The notes under the pieces were generated by a model that ran no database searches, had not been told where the DNA came from, and saw only the letters and a program-made list of their open reading frames with translations. The translations under genes were made by a program, and so were the position numbers. Below are positions 18,308 through 28,782 of a stretch of DNA of 64,000 nucleotides, piece by piece (within the stretch, counting starts at the first letter, position 1; every line of letters starts with the position of its first letter). The stretch covers positions 22,772-86,771 of the forward strand of contig CAMDMZ010000019.1 in the NCBI GenBank assembly GCA_945902805.1, written 5' to 3'. This DNA comes from Propionivibrio dicarboxylicus. Its GTDB lineage: Bacteria > Pseudomonadota > Gammaproteobacteria > Burkholderiales > Rhodocyclaceae.

Positions 18308-21300
18308 TGGTGCGCGCCGGGATCAAACTGTGGCTGAGCCTAATGCTCGTTGTTTTCGTCAGCGGCGGACTTGTCACCTGGTCGCCCGCAGCACTGGAGC
18401 TGGCGGTCGGGTTGCTCACGGCTTTCAGCCCGATCGCGCTACAGATTGATGGCGCCCGTGGGCGTCTCATCGGTCCGCTCAGCATTGAGCGCTGGCAGAT
18501 CGAATCTGGCGGTGATCGCTACACGCTTCACGACATCGAGCTTGACTGGGCGCCGCTGGCGCTGCTGGATGGCCGACTGGAAATTCACCGCCTGAAAGTC
18601 GCCCGCATCGTGCTAGTCCAAGCCGCCAGCGCGGCGACCAAACCGCCGGCCGATTTGCACTTGCCGCTCGCGGTAGACGTGAAGACACTACAAATCGGCC
18701 GCATCGAGATCGACACTGCGGATGCCGCACAGCCAGTGGCCCGCGATCTGCAAGCCACGTTCACCAGCGACGGCGCCACGCACCGCCTCGACGCGCTCTC
18801 GGTCGACCTCCACGCCGGCACGCTGAGCGGACACGGCATCCTCGCCGGCTATGCTCCGTTTGCTGTCCTGGCCGAAGCCCACTTAGCTAAAACAGGCACC
18901 CCGGCCATCAACGTAACTGCACGAGCGAAGGGCGACCTGGATGCCATTGCCATCGATTTCGATAGTCAGGTAACGGGGCAGGCAGAATCGGCAACACGCC
19001 AATCGCCGCATTTTTCCATCACCGGCATGGCCCACCTGCGGCCGTTTGCACCTCAACTGCTGAGCGCCTTGCACATCAAGGCGCGCGACCTTGATCCTCA
19101 CGACTTTCTCGCCACCGCACCACGCGCACGACTGGCACTGGATGTCGATTTGATGCCGCAAGCCGATGGCGCCTTAGCCGGTCGCCTGCAGGCCAGCAAC
19201 ACCGCACCCTTGCCGCTGGATCGCGACGGACTGCCGTTTTCGTCTGCCGAAGCCGGACTGCTGCTGCATTGGAACACCTCACCGCGCCGGCTCAAACTGG
19301 ACGGTGTGCGCGTAAAAGTCGGTTATGGCGGGACGGCGCATGGACGCGTCGACCTGACCTGGCCCGACGACACCGCCGTGCCCCATGGCAATACCGACCT
19401 GACGCTGACGCAACTTGATCCGGCCGCATTGCATTCGGCCCTGCGCCCGGCCCGCCTTTCCGGACGCGTCATTCTGCGCGGCGACGGTGACGGACAGCAA
19501 GCCACGCTCACCCTTGCCGATGGCCCGATGCGGCTCACCGCCGAACTGGCGCGACGCGGCAATACTCTCACGCTGTCGCGGCTACAGCTTGAAAGAGGCC
19601 GAGAAAAGCTCGACGGCACGGGCACCTTGGAACTCGACGCCGCACGCAGTTGGAACGTCACCGGCCAGTTGCACCACTTCGATCCCGCTATGTTTATCGA
19701 TGCCGCTCATGCCAAACTCAATGCCGAACTCAATGCCGAATTCAATGCCGAATTCGACGCCAGTGGCCATCTGTTGCCGCACCTCGATGGACACCTGCGC
19801 TTCGCCCTGGCTGAGAGCCGGCTGCAAGACCAGACACTGGCGGGCAACGGCGATCTGGTGTTCACCAACCTCGATCAGCCGGCCAGCTTGCTCGTCGCCA
19901 ACGGCATGGCTCACCTAAGCGGCCACTTGAATCTCGCGCTGGACAAGAGTCGGCTGGCCTTCAAGGGTGGTTGGGGGAATTCGAATGGTGGGGCCGAAAA
20001 ACTGGAACTGAGCCTGAGCATCCCCGACATAGCGCGCCATCGCGCGCTGTTCCCCAGCCTGCCGCCCGACGTGACCGGAGCACTCGATCTGACCCTCGCC
20101 GGCAGCCCCGGCCAGCATCGCGTAACGGCAACCGCCGACCTGCCAGGCGCGCGCCGGCTGACCTTGAGCATGGACGGTATGCTACGACTGGCGGCCAACA
20201 ACTGGCGCGACGCCACCTGGCAAGGCCGCATCGACAGCTTGTCGCTCGCCGGCGACTTGCCTTTAGCCCTATTGACTCCCGCGCCGCTGACATTGAACCG
20301 CGCACACATCACGCTCGGCGCCACTGAACTGAGCGTTTCCGGCGGGCGCGTGGCTTTGGCAGAAAGTAGCTGGCAACCCGGCCACATCCGAAGCAGTGGC
20401 CGCTTTGATGACATCGCCTTACGCCTGGGCGCGGCCATCGACCAAACCAGCCCGCCCCCGGCGCGCGCCCGTGGCGACTGGGCGCTAACGCTGCAAGACC
20501 AGCAATCCAGCCAGAATGTCGACAAATTGCTGGCCGGCCATTTGCGCGCCAACGTCCCGGATTTACGCGGCCTCGGTCCCGCGGTCGATGGCAACCTGAC
20601 CAGCGCCGGCGCCATCGAGATCGATGCCGAATTCGCCGGCACGCTCGCTGCGCCCGTTCTCAGCGGCCATGTCCACGGCAAGGGGCTGGCCATCGGTCTG
20701 CTCGACGAGAACGTGCAACTGCGTGAAGGCGAACTCGCCATCCGCTTCGACCGCGAGCGTGCGGTCATCGAGCGGCTTGATTTCGTCGCGCCGCAGCGGC
20801 CGCCGGCGAATGCCAAGCGAACTGTCAACACGGCTGGCTTTACCGCGCCCCAGGAGCCGGGGCGCGTGAGGTTGAGCGGCGACATCGACTTCACATCCGG
20901 GCAGCGCCAGGTGCGCTTGGTCGCCACACTATCCCAAGTGCCTCTCTCGCAGCGGGTGGAACGCTGGATGGTGGCCTCGGGTACGGTGCGGCTGGACCAA
21001 GGCGGACCGGGTGGACAGGGCGGCCATGACGCGCTGAGGATCAACGCTGATCTCGTCGCCGATGCCGGGTTCATGGCCGAGGCGGCCAGCGGCCAACCCA
21101 AACTGGCCGACGATATTGTTGTTCTCGGCCGTCAAAGCGCGGTCCGACGTAGTAGCCGTATCGACAGTCAGATTGTCTTTGACCTCGGCCAGCACGTCCA
21201 CCTGCGTGCGGCCGGCCTGGCTGCGCGACTATCCGGACGCTTGCATGTGCGCGGCGGCGGTGATCGGCCGCTGGCGGCGACGGGCAGCATCGCCACCCAC

Positions 21301-21891
21301 GACGCTACCTTCGAAGCCTACGGCCAGCGCCTCACCGTGGAACGCGGTATCGTCAATTTCCAGGGACCGCTGGATGATCCCGGACTCAACGTACTCGCCT
21401 TACGCAAGGATTTGACATCGGGCACCGGTGCCAGCAACAGTGTCGAGGCCGGCGTTGAAGTCAGCGGCACGGCGCAACGCCCGCTGGTGCGTCTGGTATC
21501 GACGCCTGCGGTGTCGGATACTGAAAAGCTGTCCTGGATCGTTCTCGGTCGCGCGCCTGATGCAGCCGGTAGCGACAGTCAATTGCTGATCGCCGCTGCG
21601 GGCGCCATCCTCGGCAAACAAGGCGCCGGTATCGCCGGCCAATTGGCGCAAAACTTCGGTATCGATGAACTCTCGTTCCGCCAAACGCCGGGCGGCGAAG
21701 CGCTCGCTGGCCAGACGCTGGTGCTCGGCAAGCGTCTCTCGGCACGCACCTATCTGGCGTATGAACAGGGTTTAACCGCCGCCACCGGCGCAATCAAACT
21801 GACCTATGCGCTCACGCCGCGAATTTCGGTGGTCACCCATGCCGGCGACGATAATGCAATCGACGTGTTCTACCACTTCACGTTTGACTGA
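18307..21891 (+). CDS. tamB: Translocation and assembly module protein TamB
   Basis: 1194 residues from the ATG at 18307, which overlaps the tamA stop (TGATG). A start at 18106 would lie inside tamA. One N-terminal transmembrane anchor (about 6-28), then a very long AsmA/DUF490-type region of repeated beta strands forming the periplasm-spanning groove. The conserved C-terminal domain has ERGIVNFQGPLDDP, SWIVLGRAPD and a last segment IDVFYHFTFD. Copy 4 of the dispersed repeat is read KVGYGGTAHG inside a strand-turn unit. A 12-bp tandem repeat encodes A-E-L/F-N units in the middle. Confidence 0.9.
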   Translation: MVRAGIKLWLSLMLVVFVSGGLVTWSPAALELAVGLLTAFSPIALQIDGARGRLIGPLSIERWQIESGGDRYTLHDIELDWAPLALLDGRLEIHRLKVARIVLVQAASAATKPPADLHLPLAVDVKTLQIGRIEIDTADAAQPVARDLQATFTSDGATHRLDALSVDLHAGTLSGHGILAGYAPFAVLAEAHLAKTGTPAINVTARAKGDLDAIAIDFDSQVTGQAESATRQSPHFSITGMAHLRPFAPQLLSALHIKARDLDPHDFLATAPRARLALDVDLMPQADGALAGRLQASNTAPLPLDRDGLPFSSAEAGLLLHWNTSPRRLKLDGVRVKVGYGGTAHGRVDLTWPDDTAVPHGNTDLTLTQLDPAALHSALRPARLSGRVILRGDGDGQQATLTLADGPMRLTAELARRGNTLTLSRLQLERGREKLDGTGTLELDAARSWNVTGQLHHFDPAMFIDAAHAKLNAELNAEFNAEFDASGHLLPHLDGHLRFALAESRLQDQTLAGNGDLVFTNLDQPASLLVANGMAHLSGHLNLALDKSRLAFKGGWGNSNGGAEKLELSLSIPDIARHRALFPSLPPDVTGALDLTLAGSPGQHRVTATADLPGARRLTLSMDGMLRLAANNWRDATWQGRIDSLSLAGDLPLALLTPAPLTLNRAHITLGATELSVSGGRVALAESSWQPGHIRSSGRFDDIALRLGAAIDQTSPPPARARGDWALTLQDQQSSQNVDKLLAGHLRANVPDLRGLGPAVDGNLTSAGAIEIDAEFAGTLAAPVLSGHVHGKGLAIGLLDENVQLREGELAIRFDRERAVIERLDFVAPQRPPANAKRTVNTAGFTAPQEPGRVRLSGDIDFTSGQRQVRLVATLSQVPLSQRVERWMVASGTVRLDQGGPGGQGGHDALRINADLVADAGFMAEAASGQPKLADDIVVLGRQSAVRRSSRIDSQIVFDLGQHVHLRAAGLAARLSGRLHVRGGGDRPLAATGSIATHDATFEAYGQRLTVERGIVNFQGPLDDPGLNVLALRKDLTSGTGASNSVEAGVEVSGTAQRPLVRLVSTPAVSDTEKLSWIVLGRAPDAAGSDSQLLIAAAGAILGKQGAGIAGQLAQNFGIDELSFRQTPGGEALAGQTLVLGKRLSARTYLAYEQGLTAATGAIKLTYALTPRISVVTHAGDDNAIDVFYHFTFD
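19314..19338 (+). repeat. Dispersed 25-bp repeat, copy 4
   Basis: AAAAGTCGGTTATGG then CGGGACGGCG, inside tamB on the same strand, read KVGYGGTA. Confidence 0.85.
19711..19758 (+). repeat. Four tandem 12-bp units in tamB
   Basis: Units GCCAAACTCAAT, GCCGAACTCAAT, GCCGAATTCAAT and GCCGAATTCGAC encode AKLN, AELN, AEFN and AEFD. The period keeps the frame and adds beta-strand-like residues. Confidence 0.8.
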
Positions 21892-22031
21892 TTTTATCGG
21901 CGATCGCTAAAAATACAGTCACTTAGTTACGCCAAGTTATGCCGATTTGCCTCGCGAAGCGTATCATGCCGTCCTTCGCCTGACTATTGCCCAACGATTG
22001 CCGTGGATTCCCGATCCCGGCGGGCACGTAA
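21892..22031. other. Intergenic region between tamB and the methyltransferase gene
   Basis: 140 bases, more AT-rich than its surroundings in the first half. No strong terminator hairpin, repeat copy or clear promoter pair is seen. Confidence 0.4.
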
Positions 22032-23048
22032 ATGACTACTTCCCTGATTGCGCTGCTCGCCGCAGCATTTGAGGCTCGCGCCTCCCTGTTGCCGACGTTG
22101 CACGCCGAAAACACCGACGCCTACCGCCTCTTTCACGGCAGTGTCGAAGGTCGTCCTGGCCTGACCATCGACCGTTACGGCGAACTGCTCGTGATCCAGA
22201 GTTTTCACAGCCCGCTGCAAGTCACCGAACTTGATGCCATCGACGCGTTTTACGCCGAGCGCTTGCCCGGCCTTGTCACCATCTGGAACGATCGCAGCCA
22301 GGTCAATTCGCGCATCGGCAATGCGCTGCTGCCGACCCAGCTTGACGCCGCCATGCTGCCACGGGTGATGCATGAAATCGATGTCAGCTATCGCATCCAG
22401 GGCCGTCACGCCGGGCAGGACCCGTGGCTGTTCCTCGATCTGCGGGCGGCGCGCCGGCGAGTGATGCAGCTTTCCGCCGGCAAATCGGTGCTCAATCTCT
22501 TCGCCTACACCTGTGGGGTTGGCACGGCGGCAGCCAAGGCCGGTGCCGAATTCGTCATCAATGTCGATTTCGCCGAAACCAGTCTCGCCGTCGGCAAAGA
22601 AAACGCCCAACTCAATCATCTCGCGCACCGCCCACGCTTCATCAAGAGCGACGCCTTTGCCGCCATGCGCCAGTTTGCCGGCATCGGCCAGCCCGAGCGC
22701 GTGCGCGGCAAGCGCATGCCGCCCTTCCCCAAGATCGAAGCGCGCCAGTTCGATCTCGTTTTTCTCGATCCGCCGCGTTACGCCAAGAGCCCGTTCGGTG
22801 TGGTCGATCTGGTCAATGATTATTCATCAGTGTTCAAGCCAGCCTGGCTGTGCGTCGCCGAGGGCGGCGCGATGATCGCCTGCAACAATGTCGCCGAGGT
22901 TGGCCGTGACGTCTGGATCGACCAACTGCAGCGCAGCGCGGCCAAGGCCGGTCGTCCGGTACGCGAGTTCGAGTGGATTCTGCCCGAGGCCGATTTTCCC
23001 AGCCACGACGGCCAGCCGCCACTCAAAACCGTATTGCTACGGCTTTAA
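22032..23048 (+). CDS. Class I SAM-dependent methyltransferase, RlmI/RlmK-like
   Basis: 338 residues. The central Rossmann fold has VLNLFAYTCGVGTAAAKAGA (SAM-binding motif I), FVINVDFAETSLAVGKENAQLN, and the catalytic FDLVFLDPPRYAKSPFG motif of rRNA methyltransferases. The N-terminal domain (HAENTDAYRLFHGSVEGRPGLTIDRYG, then TIWNDRS) matches the EEHEE-type domain of RlmI. The usual PUA domain is missing, so the substrate is not certain; 23S rRNA is the likeliest. Confidence 0.75.
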   Translation: MTTSLIALLAAAFEARASLLPTLHAENTDAYRLFHGSVEGRPGLTIDRYGELLVIQSFHSPLQVTELDAIDAFYAERLPGLVTIWNDRSQVNSRIGNALLPTQLDAAMLPRVMHEIDVSYRIQGRHAGQDPWLFLDLRAARRRVMQLSAGKSVLNLFAYTCGVGTAAAKAGAEFVINVDFAETSLAVGKENAQLNHLAHRPRFIKSDAFAAMRQFAGIGQPERVRGKRMPPFPKIEARQFDLVFLDPPRYAKSPFGVVDLVNDYSSVFKPAWLCVAEGGAMIACNNVAEVGRDVWIDQLQRSAAKAGRPVREFEWILPEADFPSHDGQPPLKTVLLRL

Positions 23049-23081
23049 AATGTTGTTCCTCGAACATCGATTGACGAACAA

Positions 23082-23537
23082 ATGAACCCACAAAAAGTCG
23101 GCGCTGGCGGGACGGCGCCCGATCCCTTGGCCACCATTTTTGAAGCCACCGAAGACAACTTCGAAGAGGTCGTGGTCATGCGTTCGCGCCACAAACCGAT
23201 CCTGCTCGACATTGGCGCCGAATGGTGCGCGCCGTGCCGTGTGCTCGGCCCGCTGCTGCAACGCCTGTCGGCTGCCTACGACGGCCGTTTCCTGCTGGCC
23301 AACGTCGATGCGGACGAAAACATGCGCATCGCCGGACGGCACAAGGTGCGCGGCTTTCCCACCGTCATTGCCTACAGCCATGGCGTAGAAATCAACCGCT
23401 TCCATTCGTCGCAGACCGAGGGCTTCCTGCGCCGTTTTATTGATGACCTCATCCGGCATCATGCCGAACACGGCCATTCCGCCCTGCTTAGCCCAAGCCC
23501 TAGCCATGCCCCTGAGACGATTGCACCAAAAATATGA
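23082..23537 (+). CDS. Thioredoxin-like protein
   Basis: 151 residues with a thioredoxin fold at about 20-130. It has the active site WCAPC (AEWCAPCRVLGPLLQRL), the cis-proline in GFPTVIAYSHG, and no signal peptide, so it is cytoplasmic. The redox partner is unknown. The first residues (NPQKVGAGGTAPD) come from copy 5 of the dispersed repeat, directly after the ATG, so the repeat forms the N-terminal tail before the fold. The 3' end overlaps the helicase start by four bases. Confidence 0.85.
   Translation: MNPQKVGAGGTAPDPLATIFEATEDNFEEVVVMRSRHKPILLDIGAEWCAPCRVLGPLLQRLSAAYDGRFLLANVDADENMRIAGRHKVRGFPTVIAYSHGVEINRFHSSQTEGFLRRFIDDLIRHHAEHGHSALLSPSPSHAPETIAPKI
23092..23118 (+). repeat. Dispersed 25-bp repeat, copy 5
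   Basis: AAAAAGTCGG then CGCTGGCGGGACGGCGCC, seven bases after the thioredoxin-like start codon, same strand, read KVGAGGTA. Confidence 0.9.
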
Positions 23538-25537
23538 CTGATACCCGCACTGAAACTATCACCGATTTCAACCAACTTGGCCTGATCCAGCCGCTGCTGA
23601 AGATACTGACCGAGGTTGGCTACGAAACCCCGTCGCCGATCCAGGCCGCCTGCATTCCCGTGCTGCTGGCCGGCCACGACCTGCTCGGCGAAGCCCAGAC
23701 CGGCACCGGCAAGACCGCCGCCTTCGCCCTGCCGCTGCTGCAGAAGATCGACCTCAAACTGACCAAGCCGCAGGCGCTGATCCTGACGCCGACGCGCGAA
23801 CTGGCGATTCAGGTCGCCGAGGCGATGCAGAAATACGCCCATCACCTGCCCGGCTTCCACGTCCTGCCGCTCTACGGCGGCCAGAGCATGGTGGTGCAGT
23901 TGCGCCAACTCTCGCGTGGCACCCATGTGATTGTCGGCACGCCGGGCCGCGTCATGGACCACCTCGAACGCAAGAGCCTGGTGCTCGACAACCTGCAGAC
24001 ACTGGTGCTCGACGAAGCCGACGAAATGCTGCGCATGGGCTTCATCGACGATGTCGAATGGATTCTCGAACACACCCCGGCGACGCGCCAGACCGCGCTG
24101 TTCTCGGCCACCATGCCGGATCCGATCCGCCGCGTGGCGCACAAGCATCTACGTGAGCCGAAGGAAATCAAGATCAAATCGGCGACACAAACCGTCGCCG
24201 CCATCAGCCAGGCCTATTGCCAGACGCACGCCGGGCAGAAAATGGAAGCGCTGACGCGCATCCTCGAAGTCGAGGAAAACCTCGATGCCGCGCTGATTTT
24301 TGTCCGCACCAAGACCGCCACGGTCGAAGTCGCCGAACGACTCGAAGCCCGTGGCTACTCGGTCGCCGCCTTGAGCGGTGACCTGACCCAGGCCCTGCGC
24401 GAGCAAGTCATCGATCGACTGAAAGCCGGCAACATCGACATTGTCGTCGCCACCGACGTCGCCGCCCGTGGCCTGGATGTACCGCGCATCAGCCACGTCA
24501 TCAATTTCGACGTGCCTTACGACACCGAGGCCTACGTCCATCGCATCGGCCGCACCGGTCGTGCCGGCCGTACCGGGCGTGCCATTCTGTTCATTACGCC
24601 GCGCGAAATCCGCATGCTGAAGGCGATCGAATACGCCACCCGGCAGAAGATCGAACCGCTGGCGATGCCGACTCAGGATGAAGTCGCCAATCGCCGCGTC
24701 GCCCAGTTCACGCAACAGATCATCGATGCCCGCAACGAACAGAAGCTCGATTTCTTCTTCGAAATGATCCGCAACATCGAAGAAACCCACGGCCTCTCGG
24801 CGCGCGAAATCGCCGCCACCCTGGCCTGGCTGCAACAGCGCGAGCGTCCGCTGCAAATGGAAGGCGGCAAGCGTGCCGACGCCGTCCCGCCAGCACCGAC
24901 TTTTTCCGATACCCGCCCAGCACGCGAAGAGCGTGGCGAGCGCCCCGATCGTGGTGATCGTCCGCCGCGCGATAACCGCGGTGAGGCCGGCGCCAAGCGA
25001 CGTGACTTTTCTTCCGGCAAACTGGCCAAATACCGCATCGAAGTCGGCCGCGCCATCGGCGTGCTGCCCAAGGAAATCGTCGGCGCCATCGCCAACGAAG
25101 GCGGTATTGACGGCAAGAATATTGGCCAGATCAGCCTGTTCGACGACCACAGCACGGTCGAACTACCCTCCGATTTGCCAGCCGACGTCGTCGCCGCCCT
25201 CGGTCGCATCCGCGTCCGTCAGGTTCCGCTAAAGGCCCGCCTGGCCGAGCCCGGCGAAATGGATGACACCCGTCCGCCACGTCGCAGCAGCGGCGCCAGC
25301 TCACCCTGGGCCAGCGAGCGCGGCGCAGGTGCCAGTGGTGCCGGTGCGCGCGAAGATCGCCCGCGTTCCTTCGACAAGCCCTACGAAAAGAAGCCTTACG
25401 AACGGAAGCCGTTCGAAGGCAAACCTTTCGAGAGCAAGCCGTTTGAAAAAAAGCCTTACGAGAAAAAGCCGTTCGAAAAGAAACCCTTTGAAAAGAAGCC
25501 ATTTGAAAAGCGGCCCTTCTCCAAGACCCCGCGCTAA
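23534..25537 (+). CDS. DEAD-box ATP-dependent RNA helicase (DeaD/DbpA type)
   Basis: 667 residues. The helicase core has GYETPSPIQAACIP (Q motif), AQTGTGKTAAFALP (motif I), PTRELAIQ, VLDEADEML (motif II), SATMP (motif III), VATDVAARGLDVP and HRIGRTGRAGR (motif VI). A DbpA-type RNA-binding domain follows at about 497-570 (YRIEVGRAIGVLPKEIVGAI). The C-terminal 50 residues are a basic tail of KPFEK/KPYEK units. Copy 6 of the dispersed repeat sits in the linker between core and RNA-binding domain, read on the opposite sense as AVPPAPTF. Such helicases act in ribosome assembly and cold adaptation. The closest named member cannot be fixed here. Confidence 0.9.
   Translation: MTDTRTETITDFNQLGLIQPLLKILTEVGYETPSPIQAACIPVLLAGHDLLGEAQTGTGKTAAFALPLLQKIDLKLTKPQALILTPTRELAIQVAEAMQKYAHHLPGFHVLPLYGGQSMVVQLRQLSRGTHVIVGTPGRVMDHLERKSLVLDNLQTLVLDEADEMLRMGFIDDVEWILEHTPATRQTALFSATMPDPIRRVAHKHLREPKEIKIKSATQTVAAISQAYCQTHAGQKMEALTRILEVEENLDAALIFVRTKTATVEVAERLEARGYSVAALSGDLTQALREQVIDRLKAGNIDIVVATDVAARGLDVPRISHVINFDVPYDTEAYVHRIGRTGRAGRTGRAILFITPREIRMLKAIEYATRQKIEPLAMPTQDEVANRRVAQFTQQIIDARNEQKLDFFFEMIRNIEETHGLSAREIAATLAWLQQRERPLQMEGGKRADAVPPAPTFSDTRPAREERGERPDRGDRPPRDNRGEAGAKRRDFSSGKLAKYRIEVGRAIGVLPKEIVGAIANEGGIDGKNIGQISLFDDHSTVELPSDLPADVVAALGRIRVRQVPLKARLAEPGEMDDTRPPRRSSGASSPWASERGAGASGAGAREDRPRSFDKPYEKKPYERKPFEGKPFESKPFEKKPYEKKPFEKKPFEKKPFEKRPFSKTPR
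24881..24905 (-). repeat. Dispersed 25-bp repeat, copy 6
   Basis: GCCGTCCCGCCAGCACCGAC then TTTTT on the plus strand, so the repeat lies on the minus strand, opposite to the helicase gene, which reads it AVPPAPTF. Exact consensus. Confidence 0.95.
25375..25528 (+). repeat. Degenerate 15-bp tandem repeat encoding KPFEK units
   Basis: About ten 15-bp units encode KPYEK, KPYER, KPFEG, KPFES and KPFEK in the helicase tail. Units differ mainly by AAG/AAA and TTC/TTT choice, which points to older expansion plus drift. Confidence 0.85.
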
Positions 25538-25565
25538 GTAGAAAGCCAACCTCGGAGCCTCAGCC

Positions 25566-26093
25566 ATGCCCTGCTATCGTCTCGGTGACAAAGCCCCGAC
25601 ACTCGGTCGTGAGTCCTGGATCGCACCCACGGCCACCGTTATCGGCGACGTGCGCCTGGGCGATCGGGCCAGCATCTGGTGGGGCGCCGTGGCGCGCGGC
25701 GATAACGATCCGATCAGCATCGGCGCCAACAGCAATATCCAGGATGGTTCGGTGCTGCACACCGACGAAGGCATCCCACTGACGATCGGCGCCAACGTCA
25801 CCGTCGGCCACCTGGTCATGCTGCATGGCTGTACGATCGGTGACGGCTCGCTGATCGGCATCAAGAGCGTGATTCTGAACCGCGCAGTGATCGGCAAGGA
25901 ATGCATCATCGGCGCCAATTCGCTGATCCCCGAAGGCAAGGTGATCCCCGATCGCTCGCTGGTGATCGGTTCACCCGGCAAGGTGATGCGGCAGCTCAGC
26001 GATGAAGAAGTCGCGCGCCTTTATGCCAGCGCGCAACACTATGTGCATAATGCACAGCGTTATCGCGACACGCTATCCGAGGTCAACGAATAG
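25566..26093 (+). CDS. Gamma-class carbonic anhydrase-like left-handed beta-helix protein
   Basis: 175 residues. Hexapeptide repeats throughout ([49 protein letters not shown]) form a left-handed beta-helix. The three histidines in [14 protein letters not shown] are at the positions that bind the metal between subunits in gamma carbonic anhydrases. A C-terminal helix follows ([22 protein letters not shown]). This is the YrdA/CaiE-like group, whose members are often reported with low or no carbonic anhydrase activity. The start follows GGAGCCTCAGCC. Confidence 0.85.
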   Translation: MPCYRLGDKAPTLGRESWIAPTATVIGDVRLGDRASIWWGAVARGDNDPISIGANSNIQDGSVLHTDEGIPLTIGANVTVGHLVMLHGCTIGDGSLIGIKSVILNRAVIGKECIIGANSLIPEGKVIPDRSLVIGSPGKVMRQLSDEEVARLYASAQHYVHNAQRYRDTLSEVNE

Positions 26094-26153
26094 CGAACAA
26101 GCCCGCAAACCCCGCAAAGCCGACCGAGGATGCACCCAACCCGGTAACCGATC

Positions 26154-28718
26154 TTGAACGCCATCGACATTTTCCCTTGGGACGACAACTTCGACACCGG
26201 GCTCGCCACCGTCGATGAGCAGCACCGCAAGCTGGTCTGGCTACTGAATCAACTGGCCAGCAATGTGGCCTTTGGCGCGAATGCCGCCAAGCTCAACGAA
26301 ATTTTCGACGAGTTGCTCGACTACACGGTCTATCACTTCCAGGCCGAGGAAGCGATCTGGCGCCAGTACATGCCGGACGACCGCAGCGAAATTGAGCACC
26401 GCGCCGTACATGCCTCGTTCGTCGCCACCGTTCTGCGTTTGAAGGCGGAACAAAACCACAAGCCCCTGGCACAAATTGCCGAAGAGGCCCTGGAGTTTCT
26501 GGTGCGCTGGCTCGCCTCGCACATTCTGGAAACCGACCGCCTGATGGCGCACGTCGTCCTCGGCCTGCAAAGCGGCTTGTCGCTAGCTGCGGCCCAGATC
26601 CAGGCGAACGAACGAATGAGCGGTTCCACGCGGACCATGATCGACATCATTCTGTCGATCTACGGCACGCTGTCGCGCAATACCTTGCAACTGATGCGCG
26701 AACTGGTCGAACGCAAACAGACCGAGGATGCCCTGCGCATCAGCCAAGAGCGACTTTCCTTCGCTCTGACCGGTACCAATGACGGGCTCTGGGACTGGAA
26801 CCTCGATACCAACGCCGCCTATTACTCGCCGCGCTGGCTGGAAATGCTCGGTTACGAGGCCGACGAACTGCCGCACACCATGAACACCTGGGCGACGCTG
26901 GTTCATCCCGACGATAAGGACCGCACCCTGGCGGCGGCGGCCGACTACGTTGCTGGCCGCATTCCGACCTTCGACGTTGAATTCCGCATGCGTCACAAGC
27001 AAGGCCACTGGCTGCACATTCTGGCGCGCGGACATCTGGCGCGCGATGCCGCCGGCGAGTTGTTGACGCCACGTCGGATTGTCGGCACTCACATGGATCT
27101 CACCGAGCGGAAGAAAACCGAGGAAGCCCTCCGGCGCGAACGGGAAAACCTGCAGCTCATCCTCGACCATGCGCCGATCGGCATCTGGTTGCAGGATGGC
27201 TCTGGCCAGATGTCTTTCGTCAACAAAGCCTTTTGCGACGCCGTCGGGATTACCGAAGAGCAATTCCTCGCCGTCCCCCATTACGGTGAACTGATCGATC
27301 CCGCCTTTCGCCCCCAATGTCTCGCCTCCGATACCAAGGCGCTGGCGAGCACCGGCATCAGCGAAACCCATCAGCAACTGCCCTTCGTCGATGGCAAGAT
27401 CCACGACCTGCACGTCATGAAGGCCGTCAAGCGCGACGCGTCAGGAAAACCGGTTGCCCTGGTTGGCATCAGTGTCGACATTACCGAAGAACTGAAACAG
27501 CAGCGCGCCCTCGAAGAAGCCAAGCGCGCGGCAGAAGCCGCCAACCTGGCCAAGAGCCAATTCCTGGCCACTATGAGCCACGAGATTCGCACGCCGCTCA
27601 ATGGCGTGCTTGGCATGGCGCAGTTGCTGCTGATGCCCGACCTCGATCACAACGAGCAACAGGAATTTGCCCGCACCATCCTCAATTCCGGCAATACCCT
27701 GCTCGCTCTCCTGAACGATGTACTCGACCTGTCCAAGGTCGAAGCCGGTAAGCTGGAACTGGTCACGGCGAGTTTCGATCCCACGCAACTGCTCGATGAA
27801 GTCGCCGCCTTGATGGTCGAGAATGCTGCCCGCAAAGGGCTGGCGCTGGCGGCTCACTGGCAGAGTACGCCGGACACCAGCTACCGTGGCGATCCGATCC
27901 GCATCCGGCAAATGCTCGGCAACCTGGTCAGCAACGCCATCAAGTTCACCGATCATGGGCAGGTATTGGTCACCGCCAGCGAAACCCAGCGTGAAGATCG
28001 GAACGGGGTCGCTTATGCCCACGTTCGTTTCACCGTCAGCGATACCGGTATCGGCATCCCCGCCGACAAACTCGACCGGCTATTCCAACCGTTTTCGCAA
28101 GTGGATGCCTCTGAAACACGACGCTTTGGCGGCACCGGTCTGGGCCTGTCGATTATCCGCTCGCTGGCCGAGCGCATGGGCGGCGAAGTCGGCGTTGAGA
28201 GCACCGATGGCAAGGGTTCACGTTTCTGGTTCGAGTTACCGCTCGAAATTGTCAGCGCCAGCACCGATCATCGTAGCGTCCCCCGCAGCGCCGAGCTAAG
28301 CGTGACCGCCAATGAGGAAGGCACCTCGGCCGGCCGCGTTTTATTGGTTGACGACAGCACCGTGAATCGCTTGGTCGTCGAACGCCTGCTGGCCAAGTTT
28401 CACTTCAGCGTTATCAGTGTCGAGGACGGTGCCCAGGCCCTGGATCATTTTCGGCGCGACGGCCACAGCGTCGACCTGATCCTGATGGATCTGCAAATGC
28501 CGGTCATGGACGGACTTGAGGCGGCGCGACAAATCCGCGCTCACGAAGCCCGCGAAACCGGCGGCCATATTCCGATCATCGCCCTGACCGCCAACGCTTT
28601 CGACAAAGACCGCACCGCCTGCGTCGAAGCCGGCATGGACGACTTCCTGGCCAAGCCGGTCAACACCAATCAATTGTTGCTGACTATTGAAACCTGGCTG
28701 GCACGGCGACTGAGATAA
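26154..28718 (+). CDS. Hemerythrin-domain hybrid sensor histidine kinase
   Basis: 854 residues from a TTG start; no in-frame ATG gives a complete hemerythrin domain. Domains: bacteriohemerythrin (about 8-135), two PAS/PAC domains (about 195-320 and 325-445), HisKA (about 460-525, [15 protein letters not shown]), HATPase (about 575-690, VSDTGIGIP and GGTGLGLSI) and a receiver (about 725-850, [13 protein letters not shown]). The diiron ligands are all visible: DEQH, HFQAE, HRAVH and HILETD. By family knowledge this suggests sensing of oxygen, nitric oxide or redox state. No membrane segment is present, and no partner regulator is adjacent. Confidence 0.9.
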   Translation: MNAIDIFPWDDNFDTGLATVDEQHRKLVWLLNQLASNVAFGANAAKLNEIFDELLDYTVYHFQAEEAIWRQYMPDDRSEIEHRAVHASFVATVLRLKAEQNHKPLAQIAEEALEFLVRWLASHILETDRLMAHVVLGLQSGLSLAAAQIQANERMSGSTRTMIDIILSIYGTLSRNTLQLMRELVERKQTEDALRISQERLSFALTGTNDGLWDWNLDTNAAYYSPRWLEMLGYEADELPHTMNTWATLVHPDDKDRTLAAAADYVAGRIPTFDVEFRMRHKQGHWLHILARGHLARDAAGELLTPRRIVGTHMDLTERKKTEEALRRERENLQLILDHAPIGIWLQDGSGQMSFVNKAFCDAVGITEEQFLAVPHYGELIDPAFRPQCLASDTKALASTGISETHQQLPFVDGKIHDLHVMKAVKRDASGKPVALVGISVDITEELKQQRALEEAKRAAEAANLAKSQFLATMSHEIRTPLNGVLGMAQLLLMPDLDHNEQQEFARTILNSGNTLLALLNDVLDLSKVEAGKLELVTASFDPTQLLDEVAALMVENAARKGLALAAHWQSTPDTSYRGDPIRIRQMLGNLVSNAIKFTDHGQVLVTASETQREDRNGVAYAHVRFTVSDTGIGIPADKLDRLFQPFSQVDASETRRFGGTGLGLSIIRSLAERMGGEVGVESTDGKGSRFWFELPLEIVSASTDHRSVPRSAELSVTANEEGTSAGRVLLVDDSTVNRLVVERLLAKFHFSVISVEDGAQALDHFRRDGHSVDLILMDLQMPVMDGLEAARQIRAHEARETGGHIPIIALTANAFDKDRTACVEAGMDDFLAKPVNTNQLLLTIETWLARRLR

Positions 28719-28782
28719 GCCAGCGCAAACAGACGGGTGTCGTGTTTGGAGCATGCGGAGTATATAAACCCCGCTTGCGTCT

